From the NCBI GenBank assembly GCA_008931825.1, contig QXVZ01001515.1:40258-97709 (forward strand): a stretch of DNA of 57,452 nt. The letters are read 5' to 3'. The stretch is from Phallusia fumigata. Taxonomy: Eukaryota; Chordata; Ascidiacea; Phlebobranchia; Ascidiidae. This document shows positions 26,830 to 38,557 of this stretch, in pieces (the stretch's first letter is position 1; every line of letters starts with the position of its first letter). The notes beneath the pieces were generated by a model. The model saw only the letters and a list, made by a program, of their open reading frames with translations. It had not been told where the DNA came from and did not search any database. The position numbers and the translations under genes are program-made.

Positions 26830-28082
26830 GACTGTTTGTTTTAAATTAGGCGACAGTTAAATCGAAAGGAACGAGTGGCAAGCTAACTTCTAATCTGGTC
26901 TTAAAAAAAATACAAAATCCAACTTGCAATTTACTTGTTTATTTCGATGTTTTCGAATGTTTTGTGATTGGTTAACGTCACAATGACTTATTGCTGATTG
27001 GTTAATTTAAAACAGTCAATTGTTACACACATTACATTTTTGTTTGTTACATCATACTGATAATAAAGCAAACTAACAAAATGCGAAACTTTTGAATTGA
27101 ACAGAATCTCACAGTTTGGTCTGCAGAAATTTTGTTTGGTCGTGTTTAGATTAGGTCACTCGATCATAGCCGATTTTTACAAAGGCAGCCAAAAATTTGT
27201 CGACAACATTGAAATCTGTGGTTTTCAGTGGGCGTAGATGTAACCGGAACTGCATTTAAGCATTTTTTCACTCCTGAATTGCTGTGGCAAATGTCGAATT
27301 GGGGTTTTAATTGGATGCTCCTAAATTCGGTTGTGATTGTTTCTTGTTACATGTTGGACAAGTTTTTTTTACGTCGCTATAACTTTAAAAACCACAAAAC
27401 CTTTAGCAGTGATACAGTTTATTTCACCACATATGGCATTCATCAAAACTCTAAAAATGTGAAATGCCAGCACGACATATATTACAAATAGCAACATTTG
27501 AGGTGGGCCACCAAGGTAAAAAAATACAACAAATAGTAACGATTTGCCAAGTTAAACAGTTAAATATTAATGGTGATACTTTGCTTATACACAGTGGGCA
27601 GTTCTCCATATTTGTTTTTATTTAGGTTTAAAAATAGAACAGTATGTGCTTATAATACTCAAAAAAGTAAATAAATTTATTGATGGCAATAACAATGTTA
27701 CAAATTATAGGTATTTTAAGTGACACTCTGTCGGCTGTTTTTACAAAACAAATAGTGTAATAATAACATTTTACCAAATTGTTAATTGATGCAATATTAG
27801 CACAAACTGTTATGATACACCAAATACACAACACAGAACAGTGACACTTTAGAGTGTAAATTGCCATTTAGTTTCTTTTTGCAGTAGCAGTAAATAAATA
27901 TAAAACCATGTATCAATTCCAGGAAAATATACATCACAGTGAAATTAAACATTTGAAGCAGCAAAAGAAATTTAAAGCTTTGTCAGGAATGAAAGGTAAA
28001 TTTTTGACTTCAAAACACAAAACAAGTACAATACATAGGCTGACAAAAAGAAAAACATTTCCTATCATAGATATTACTAACT
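26830..28082. other. Intergenic: beta-tubulin 5' flank and INPP5E-like 3' flank
   Basis: The right-hand half is the probable 3' UTR and flank of the INPP5E-like gene. It contains a minus-strand AATAAA candidate near 27675-27680. The left part is beta-tubulin promoter and 5' UTR without an obvious TATA box. A plus-strand 87-codon frame (27228-27491) has no recognisable motif. Confidence 0.4.
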
Positions 28083-31000
28083 TCATAATAATACACAGAC
28101 AGAGCTGTTTGAAACCACACTTGCACAGTTTGCCCTTCTTTTAGCTGCTGCCATGTACACCTCATGATTGAAGGAAATTTTTCCCAAAGGTGCACTGCAA
28201 CATTATAGGTTCATATCAAATCAAATATCCAACATTATACAACAACCAAAGCATATATTTAAGATTATAACTGCTTAAATTGATATAGTTACCTATTGCG
28301 TCCAGGTTTCAAGCTGACTTCAAACAAACCATAAACAGGTCGGTGATCTGAATCTTTTACGCTGGAAACGGAGTTATAGTGATGGCATGTAATGGATGTT
28401 GATCTACATGGCTTATGAAGGATGCGATCCTAAAAAAAGTTTCTAGTAAAAAAGTGATGTCAAATAATCACACTTAACAAATAGTTTTACTGTGTATGAT
28501 GGAACACGAAGCTTCATTGATACATCATATTTATCAGATCCGGGTGTAAATTTGTAGGTGGGCAAAAATGTAATTTCAGTCTCTTGAAATCCATGAAACA
28601 CTGTGCCTAAAAAATAAAATTATTTCAAATTTTGAATGAAAAATTGCAAAACAAGGAAAGCTAAGTATTGTTTATGTTGGGTTCCAACTAAACTGAATGC
28701 AAACAGAAACACATGGATCCATACACGCTTAATAGTTCACTTGTGGCTAAAGTTTTAAACTAACAATTTGATGTAAGCAATTAAAGATGCTTTATTTTAC
28801 CAGCTCACTAACTAAGGCTGATATTCTAAAAAATCAGAGATAGTGTCCTGCTAAAAAGTACTCAATGGGCAGTGTAAATTTACACACCTATGCAAATAAT
28901 AGAAATTGCTTTATCACATGGTTTAAGTCAAAAAAGGGGCCAACTGTAAGAAACAAAACATTGGCTTGCTTATTTTAACAATAACTATACACATTAATAA
29001 GCCACATTGTTGTGCAAGCCGAAAACACAGGACCACAAGATAATTTTTTAAAGACTGCATGCTAGTGGTTGTAAAGCCCATATACTGTGGCCATCGAATA
29101 ACAATGCAAATTTGGTTAATTATTACAGCAATACTGAAATAATATCATGCAGTACCACTTGGACTTTAAATTGCTGAAAAATGATTGAAAGTTCTTATTA
29201 CCCAAGGCAAATAAATTTTAAAATGGCAACAAATGGAATAAAATTTATAGCTACTAGAGAGGTGGCATATTTTCATTCAACATACACTACAACTGAAAAA
29301 TGACATTTCCACATGTACCATATGTTACATATATTCAAAACCCAACTGCATTGGGTTCCTGATTCCCTTGGCACGGTATAACATAATTGCTTCTGGTAGC
29401 ATGAACATATAGGTCCCCTGCACACATTCAATTTCTGAACTAGTAATGTTTTTATAACGTTATCGGTTTAGAAATTAGTTTTAAAATTCAAACACAAAGT
29501 AAAGATTTCTATTTAAAATCTAACTAAAACATTTACTTACATCATGTACATTTACTACACCACACATAACACTTCTTGAACACAAATTTGTTTTAAAACA
29601 AGATGGGGTAACATCCATATTGTTATGCTACAGGAAACCTCGTTCCATGTTTCTTTTCAGTTGATCACACTTTAGAGCTTCCCAAATATTGTAAGTAGAT
29701 GGGTCCTCCACTTCTTGTTGCATAAAATGATGTGGTTGATTAATTCGAAAATTTAAATCTCCAAACCAAAACACAGAGTCAAATCTGGAAGAAAATACAT
29801 TTTTTCCTGTAAGCTGTGTTTTCATTACCATATCAAATCCATATTGTATTTTTTTGTTATTTCCCGAATTCTATTACATAAAGAGTTCTATTACTGTTAC
29901 TGAAGGCAAAAATCCATGTGTCCCCCACATTTAGAGAGTTGTTGGGTATAGATTTTTCTAGATACATGTTGAAATTGTAGGTTGCTATTAAAGTACAGAA
30001 CAGCAGAAGATTCTATACTTTTTTCATGATTTTATTCAGGAGAATAATATCAACTTACGCTACAGCCAAATAAAACATCTGGCACCAAGCATTTCAGAGC
30101 AGGGTTGTCGAGTCATGGGTATAAAGTCTGACTCTGACTCCTAATATTACCAGGATGCTGACTACCAACTTCTAGTATAACTAGCATGCCGATTCCGACT
30201 TTTAGTATTCTGAGCACGTCAGGTCATCATTCTGCTTTATTTTAAGGCTGACAAAGTCAATTTTTGACAAATAGTGAAAACTCGATAAAAATGGCCTAGA
30301 AGCATTTTCCAATACTTCCCAAAATCGAATCAAACTTCACCCAAAACATCCAACCCTGCAACCCTGGTTCAAATGCTATAGGATTTAACACAACTGCCAA
30401 TGCACTGTAATAACATGTTTTCCAAAGTAAGAAAACTTCAAAACATTGTTTAATCATTTGACCCATTTTACTGTTTTGCGCAAGATTTGTACTGTGACAT
30501 GTAGTAACTTCTGACCTTGTCAGCCAACAAGACTAGATTCTCAATGACCTTTTTCAACATGGTCTCGGTGATCGGTACCAGGCGGCAGAGACATTGTTAC
30601 TCATTATCTTTAGCAGGGTAATGTAACAAACATATTCCAGTTATTATTTCAGGGTGCTATAACAAATGCATGTGGTTGCAGCAACTCAAACGCAGCTTGA
30701 TTGTCTAAAGTTTGCCATTGACATCCACTTTATGTGCACAGCAGTGGTCTGTTAACAAACACTTCCCTTGGTGGCTAGTAAACACATCAACCACTCCCTT
30801 TGGTTGCAAAACAGCAAAGGTAAAAACACGCTTTTGTGTCTGTAGAGGGCAAACAATGAGAATATCATATTAAAATTATACACAACCAATAGGAAAACAC
30901 CTTTATCTGTGAGCATTTCCAATTTCTACTAATTAGGCTTTAAATTTCTAACCTATATGGCCTGCGAAAAATACTTGCCATCAAGAGAGTTGAAATGGGT

Positions 31001-34000
31001 GAACCAAACCAAAACTCAATAAATGCATGACATGTAACAACCATCAAAATAAAAAATGTTCTCAAATGATAACAATACATAGCACATTTTGGGGGCTGTG
31101 GGTTAGCTGGTGAATAAACTGAGAAAAAGCTCGCCAGTTCATAACTTGTGCCTATCTATCATGTTTGAAAATTTGAAGTTATTTGGACAAACCTTTCCAG
31201 TGTCTGTCTAAAAACACTCCTCATTTGGGGGCCTTAAGTTGGCCAATTTAACCTAAACTCTTAAAATGCACAGTTAAATAGTTGAAATAAACCAACTACA
31301 AAAAAAACGTTGCAGACATTTTCTTTGATAAATATGGCTTTTTTATAGTTACACATTTTCATGGCTTGTTGGTCAACCAATAGGTAAACTGGCTTCAGAT
31401 GAAGATCCGTAACAACAATGTATAGACACTGCACAATACCCAGAAAAATCCTTGTCACACTTTTGGTATGTAGCCGAGTTGGAATTTTTCGACAAAAAAT
31501 GTAGTTGACCAATAATTTTGTAATAATCTTCTATTCTTTCCTTGACTTTGGTTTCTCCAGCTGCAATGTTATAAATGAAGCATTAGATTTGTTTAAATTA
31601 CAAACAAAATCAATAAATTTGAATTTTTAACAGTTCTGTTTGTTTTAAATGGGAATTAGTAAACATATAAAATTAGCTAACACAAACAACAACAAAATAT
31701 ATCCACTAAAGGGGTGATGGAATTTTCCATAGTCATAGCTGAAGGCCCACACAGCAAATTAACAAATTTTTGTTCATTGAGTTCTGCCAGTTATTATCAT
31801 GTCAAGTATTCAATACAATTAGTTTGCTATTCATGAGTTTCTGCTGTGTCCTGTCATCACAAATAATTATCACATACCAAACTTATATTATCTGTTTCAT
31901 TGTAATGCATTGTTGCAAGATAATAATCAACCTTAAGAAAGAATGCATGGATTTACGACTAAACATTTAGCCTTGCCGCGGCGTTATGGTCTAGCTCCCA
32001 TATACCTCATGGCCCACATAAGTAAGGGTTATGCGGCATACTAAAAATTGTTGTGGCCCACAGTTTTATCTCTGGCCCCTTTAATTACTTCCACAATGTA
32101 TTTAAATGCTTGCCATGTACTAAACATAAAAAATTAAGTTCTTTACAATAAGTAGTTTTATAAGCAGTTTTCAGCAGTTTTTTTGAATTTTACAACTTGG
32201 GGGCCTGAGGGACATGCTATGAGTAAAAAGTTATCAGAGCACAACTTCGTATGCCTTTTAACCACATAAACAATTTAAAGTAATCTGATAGACTGTTTTT
32301 GCAAATAAGCTGCAATTAGCTGTGAAGCAACAATCTCCATTTTCAAAACTCTGTAAACACATGTTAATGCCTGCAAAGTACCAACTATCAACAAACTTTC
32401 ATCTTCATATGCACATCTATCTTGTGTAAAAATTTAAACACATTTGGATGATTCTTTATCAACCAGAACATATATATAATCTAAGTTAAACAGATAAAAA
32501 CAAAGTGAAAAACAAACTGTGCCCCCTTTGGGAGAAGACCCATAAAAAGTATACTTACAGTGAAAATGGGAAGAAACAAACAAAAATCTTGTTCCAAACA
32601 GCTGAAATGATACAGCAACAGCCCCCTTGGTTTTTACTTGTGATATTAATCTTGTTGTAATTTTATTTTCCTGAAAATCTACAAAAAGCATCATAGTTAC
32701 TTACAACTGACGGGAAATAAATGATTGAAAGGTGGTCTCTTGGCACAATAAAAAAACAACCAGCCTCTAATACAAGTATTACCCAGGACATAATTTTACA
32801 GTCCTAAGAGAAAATATGATATGTGGGGATTCATGGTTTTCTGCAAACCCATGGATCTCCACATATTAAAATGTGTAGATTATGCATACATGTCACAATT
32901 GTAGAAAAAGTGAATGACAAACAGCTATGAGAAACTTTATAGGATAGAAAGGTCAACTGCTTGGTTGGAATGGGCAATTCAGAATACCAAAGGATTAAAA
33001 TCCCAAACTATCCAAATAAAAAATTCAAACCAGATAATAAGATTCAGCTTATATTTTTCTTGTAAGCTTTATCACAGTACCTGGTCAAGTATTTCCTTTT
33101 TGTAAACATTGCATCAATTGAAGCAACAATTGTAAAATTAGCAACCATGCACAGCTGTTCTTTTTTAATGACTGAGTGTGTAATATAAAAACTAGTCAGT
33201 ACAATANGTAGAAAAAGTGAACGACAAACAGCTATGACAAACTTTATAGGATAGAAAGGTCAACTGCTGGGTTGGAATGGACAATTTAGAATACCAAAGG
33301 ATTTAAATCCCAAACTATTCAAATCAAAAATTCAAACCAGATAATAAGATTCGGCTTATATTTTTCTTGTAAGCTTTATCACAGTACCTGGTCAAGTATT
33401 TTCTTTTTGTAAACATTGCATCAATTGAAGCAACAATTGTAAAATTAGCAAACATGTTCTTTATTAATGACTAAGTGTGTAATATAAAAACTAGTCAGTA
33501 CAATATTTATGAATCAAACATACCAGTGCAAAACCATATAAGGTCCCTCCGTATAAAGATTGCCATATGCAGAACCCCATGTGAAACTGAATGTATCAAG
33601 ACATGGTTAGGACCCAGTGTTTCTTGCAACTTGATTTCCCATCCTTTACTAATAAAAAACACACTTTAAAGTTTGTTTCCAATATACATGTTGTAGACAA
33701 AAAATAACTTACATGTCTGTAGTTGCCTCTTGTACACCTATTGCATAAATATCTCGAACAAAATGTTCTGCGGGAGGAAGCAAAAAGTCATCAATGCTTT
33801 CCGGTACTTCACACCGCTGCATGTTCCATGTTCCTAGAAAACAACAAGTTTTTCATTTCCAAACTGAGGTGCTTAACTGCAACCAAAAACACCCCTACAG
33901 GTAACAAATACACATAAGCAAGGAACACAACAATTTTTAGGAAAGTGAAAACCACCTTGAATTTCATGTAGTTCGTAAAAATCTTAGACAATTTGACTCA

Positions 34001-35254
34001 GCCATATTTAGAAACTGCTTAATGTTTGTTTTTTAAGTTCACAAGCATAAAAATATCAAAAAGCTCTGGCACATGTGTTGTTTATGACAGCAAATATACC
34101 TGTTAACTGGTACATCCAACTTGGTATTAGATGAGTGCAAAAAACATTTGCACAACCATAGTTACAATGTTGAAAAAACAGGATTAGCAATAGTAATAAT
34201 CAATGCACCACTCAATTGGCATTGCAAACAAGGTAATACCATAATTAATGATTTAACTGCTATAAGGAGCTATAACTTCATCGGGGCTTTGTGTTTACCA
34301 AGCTAGTGAAGTCCCAAGTCGAACTACCAAGTATTAGTTTCATTCAACTGGGACAAGCAATTTACAAGCTATCCAAGTTAACGTCATTATTTACGCAACA
34401 ATGTTGTTTCTTGCCAATACACTTGTGTTTGTCATGATTGTGATGGGAAATAGTACAAACAATTGGTTTAAACTAGTTAAATGCATAGCAATATATTTGG
34501 TTTTATTAAATATTTTTATGTTCAACGAAATCAAGGGGTGACAACTTATGTATTTTTTATGAGGCCTATGGCCAAGTGGAACATCGAACCCAGTTTTAAG
34601 TTTTGAAATATGCCGCTGCCTATGTACAGCTGAATTAATTTTAGTTCAACTGATTCAATATATTGAACTTAGTATTACATACAGAGTGAGATCGGGTTGA
34701 GTCTTACCCACAAATAGCTGCACCTTCCGTTCAGGAAAAAAATGATCAAGGTCATCTGTTATTTTGGAATTTGATGCTGTGATGTTGCCAACCAGAAAGT
34801 TTCTAAACAAGATAAAACATTCATGTACATAAAATATGTTCTTTAAATTTACCAGATTGTTTCTGCATGCACCTTAAAGCAGATTTAAATTGTTATCACC
34901 CAAGTTGTTAACTTATTTCGCTCCAGAAATTGGCCCTGGGATCCAGGGAATTTAAGTAAAAATCACATTTTTCTAACAGTACCAGCATCTCAAATAAAAG
35001 GGTAATTCCTTGTATTGCAACTAAACATGTTAGTACATCATATGTTTAGGATTTGTATAAGCTAACTAAGTAATAACAAGATTTTAGAACCTTCTAACAA
35101 CTTTGACCAAATGAGATAAATACCTTTCTCGAAGTGAGCTACTTGGTATACCAGACAAAATTCCCATTGTTGATAAACTGTCAGTCTTTTCATTGCCTAC
35201 ATCAGAAGGGCTTTCTGTATGCAATGACATAAGAAAGCAGGTAGAACATAACAC
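28083..35254 (-). CDS. INPP5E: INPP5E-like phosphoinositide 5-phosphatase with C-terminal CaaX box, ten exons
   Basis: Removes the 5-phosphate from PI(4,5)P2/PI(3,4,5)P3; INPP5E acts in primary cilia. Exons in transcript order: 35124-35254, 34708-34802, 33713-33833, 33524-33648, 32559-32678, 31440-31560, 29639-29784, 28491-28606, 28293-28429, 28083-28194. All phases carry. Matches to INPP5[48 protein letters not shown] with [34 protein letters not shown] (catalytic motif), [19 protein letters not shown] and a tail ending Cys-Val-Leu-Leu. The first in-frame ATG is at 35230, giving about 399 aa against 644 in human; the frame is open back to the acceptor at 35254. The Pro-rich vertebrate N-terminus is absent or in upstream exons I could not identify. 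The 31440 donor is the least certain junction. Confidence 0.9.
29275..29455. repeat. Dispersed repeat copy shared with 5140-5310
   Basis: Same ordered blocks as the copy at 5140-5310 (catacactacaac, cacatgtac, attgggttcct, a tail with caatttctga). It lies in an INPP5E-like intron and has no coding content. Confidence 0.5.
32904..33505. repeat. Direct duplication of intron sequence around an N gap (probable haplotype overlap)
   Basis: Bases 32904-33206 and 33208-33505 are direct copies meeting at the N at 33207. They show roughly a dozen substitutions and a small indel. They lie between two INPP5E-like exons (32559-32678 and 33524-33648) and contain no recognised exon. The divergence level fits two alleles of a highly polymorphic animal. 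Confidence 0.8.
34400..34560. repeat. Dispersed repeat, inverted relative to 46120-46275
   Basis: The segment acacttgtgtttgtcatgattgtgatgg, a following tagtacaaacaattggtttaaac block and a ggggtgacaac block recur in reverse complement at 46120-46275. This indicates two copies of one short non-coding element. Confidence 0.6.
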
Positions 35255-38200
35255 CTGTCAAAACAACAAACATCTTTAGAATCAAAGAACATTTTGGTCA
35301 AATATGGCACTTGTCTGTCATTGTGCATTGGACTTTTAGTCTAAGCAACTTCAAGACGAAAAACATAACATGCAGACCAAAAGTATGCTCAACTAGAAGG
35401 GTGGCTTTCACTATATTGCCAATCCACTGGGAATGTTCAAATTAAATAACAAAATGATGCAAGTAACAAAACAACAATAAAGACAGTTTAGCTAACTTAG
35501 AGAATTACTCTATGCTTTATATTACTTCTCCTGTAATCAAGGATGATTTAAATTTAAATCTTAGAGATGCACAACCTTTTCACACTTGTAGGCTGCATCA
35601 AAGACTTTCACTGACAAGTTATCTTTTTGAACTATGTATTACCAAGGAATGAGATATATCTAAAAATATCCTAATAAAAAAACTTTTCGCAGTAGCTACA
35701 GAATTTTTATTATTCCAAGGCCACCAAAGTACACATTTCAATATCTATGTCAGTAACTACCATTTTCACCCTGATGCCACTACAAATGTACAACAAACTG
35801 AGTTGCACAAGCATCTATAGTTTTGCTGATGCAGCGAAAAAATTCAACTATCATAAAATTTAAATTTAAGCCAGTAATACCTAAAAAATTATTCTTTTTA
35901 CAATAAAAACAAACTAAGGTAAAGAAAAGGGAAAAGCTTTTAGTGTTAAAAGCAAATGACATACCTAAAGAGACTAAACTAGATTCACTTACACAATGAA
36001 AACACTTTTCTAATTACCAAGTCCAGAACCCTAGTTTTATTCCTACATACGTTTTTGGGTTTTGGTATTCGTGTGCTGTAAAGCGTTTGAACATTATTAA
36101 CAAACGTGTGCGGTATCGGATTAAAGGTCGAGTAATGGGTTAGGTCAACCAAACAATAAATCAATAACACAGGCAAACCTAAGTTAACAAATTTACCTTG
36201 GGGTATGAGTTTTATAATAATTCACAAAAGATAATGCCAGGATACCAAGAACACATCTTCAAATTCCTTGAATAAGCATCAACGAGTAATAAACAAAAGC
36301 TTGCGAGATGCAAGCAAAAGCCAAGGTGCGAGTGACGATGAGAAAAAGTATGCGATGGATGAGAGGAGAGAAGGGATTTGTGAAAAAATCGATTTGCGTT
36401 CTACTCAATTTCGATCCGAACAATACGATGCGGTACGCAGCAAAAATCATCAAAAGATACTGCATGGTGGTACGGTACACTCTTTGTAACGAGGTACGCA
36501 CAACTCAATACGTACCGTAGCATATTGCCATTCTTGCCCACATGCACAAATTTTACCGGGTTTGACCCCATCTAAATGCGTTACCAGCAGTACTTTCGAG
36601 TTTCGCCTGAACAATATATTTCGTTGGACGCCCTTGCGTTAACGTTCGTTACGTCGATTTTCGGACAATACCTGTGTACAATTACTCAGATAGAGTTGCC
36701 AACTCTGTTAAACTACAACAAAGGACGTAAAACTTACTAGGGCCTACTTGTTAGGGTGCATAATGCAAAATGTTACCATGTCTCAAAAACACATGCGATC
36801 TGATAATGACAAGAAATATTGGTACTACTATAACTAGTTTTCTGACATATATTTAATTTTTCTTCTGATATTGAAAACAAACTACGGTCCAATTTTGTAA
36901 TATGGCCCATCCTTTCTTTTTTTACTTTTCTTTGATGGTAATTCTCGTATTAAGTAAATAACATAGTTACGATTTTCTGTTATTCCTGAAATGAATGCCT
37001 TTTCAAGTAGAGAATTGTGTAACACAAGAATTAAGTTTGAGTGAACATACGACTAATTTTACACCCGGTGTGTCGTTCTGTGCTTCTGGTACTGTGCAGA
37101 CTGCAGAGTTGAGAGAATCTGCACTCTTACAAGAAGTGAAACGCTTTTACAATCACATCTGGAGATCAGGAAATTGAACTACCATATAGTCCGCAGGATT
37201 TAAAATAATGGACAAACAGCGTGATTTCAAATCTCAATGAAGGACAAGATAAAAAGAGCCGAATATAGCTGTGCCCCTTTAAAAAAGGGCTTAAATTAGC
37301 TGTCTCTTCATTTGAAACCATGCTCGTTAGGGTCGTAGTAGCTGTCAAGCANGTAACAAACTATATTATAACATATTATTTACATTTTTTTAAATAACTT
37401 AAGCACCAAATACAATTGAGGTAAAATTACAGGAAAATTACCAATCGCTTTCTGTATTTCCATCTGTAGTATATCTATCTGAAGTTAAGCTATATCTGCT
37501 CCAATCCTGCTATAATGATTAACAGTTTTTTTAAAAATACAGCATAGAATTTAAAAAGCACTATATCTGAATCGGTCCTGTCTCTTGTTCTGTATGTGGA
37601 AAAGTAAATGTAAATGTTGTTTTTAATGCCTAAAATAAGAATAAAGTGATATTGTATATTGTATCATATACTTTTATCCAAATAAAATACACACAAAGGA
37701 TTGTAATATGCAATGGTATATGAAAGTGAGTGTTCAAAATAATTGTGGACCCCCTTATCTCAAGGGGACACCTATTGTTTTTACTCAGCTTTTTTTTCTT
37801 TTTTCTCCCCTGCAGATTTGTCCACCTCTCTTTGGCATGTAATGCTAGATGGATTTAAATGAAAATTTCACAGGTTGTAGATATGGTCATGAAGATGTGC
37901 CATCTGTTTCGTTTGACTCAATAGCCCCAGTGGTAACTGCCCGTAGCCCCAAAATAGTAAAATGATAGCACAGACTTGCCTTACCATGCCAGACAATTCA
38001 CAAGCCAAATGACTGACTCTGCAGGGGAACCAATAGCAGCATAATACATGAATATTAGCAGGCAATCAGGTCACAGTGCGCCTATGGCAAAAAGGGAAAT
38101 CCCCATGATAAACTGCTTAAAATTGTGTAGTTAAGGACAGTAGGCATGCACTATTTCAATGGAAAACATTTTCAGGTGGTAGATTGGGTAAGGGGGCGAG

Positions 38201-38557
38201 TTTTACCTCTAGGTCCACCCCTGGTAGCCCCCTAAAATGGGACATAAAAAGTAAAGGTAACTATGCCACACAATGTAGAAAAGACAGTAAATATGTCATT
38301 TTTGATGGTGTATGTGGAATAGCATATGGTAAAGACCACACTTCTAATTGTGTTTGCGTAGGCACACTCCCAGTTCACTTGCATGTTTTATGCCTGCTAG
38401 TATTGAACCAAACAAACTGACTGTATTTTTTGCTCACAGAATATGAAGTGATACAATACAATTGTCTAAGCAGTAGTACTTCTTTTTTTCTGCCACAAGA
38501 AGTATCTTGATTGTCAGTTTGTATTTAGAACACTAGATTGGAGTTTTAGTTACCAAG
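35255..38557. other. Interval between INPP5E-like and torsin genes, with dispersed repeat
   Basis: The left part probably holds the promoter, 5' UTR and possible upstream exons of the INPP5E-like gene. A minus-strand frame at 35985-36176 is open but unrecognised. An N gap lies at 37352. A dispersed repeat fills 37738-38260. A 60-codon plus-strand frame at 36995-37177 has no known motif. No gene can be supported. Confidence 0.4.
37738..38260 (+). repeat. Dispersed repeat copy (GGACCCC...AAGGGGAC head, GATATGGTCATG modules)
   Basis: The head gtggacccccttatctcaaggggacac is followed by a ctgcagatttgtccacctctctttggcatg block and modules with agatatggtcatgaagatgtgcc. It then repeats the gtagccccctaaaatgggac motif. 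This is the same family as 49515-50103. Confidence 0.6.

Noticed and set aside
33057..33108. A 15-base micro-exon (between aaaaag and gtactg, minus strand) in the INPP5E-like gene
   Set aside because: Its length breaks phase. Using the acceptor at 32679-32680 for the next exon restores both phase and similarity ([10 protein letters not shown]) without it.
36995..37177. 60-codon plus-strand frame with protein-like composition
   Set aside because: No recognisable motif, no partner exon and no splice context; it cannot be supported as a gene.
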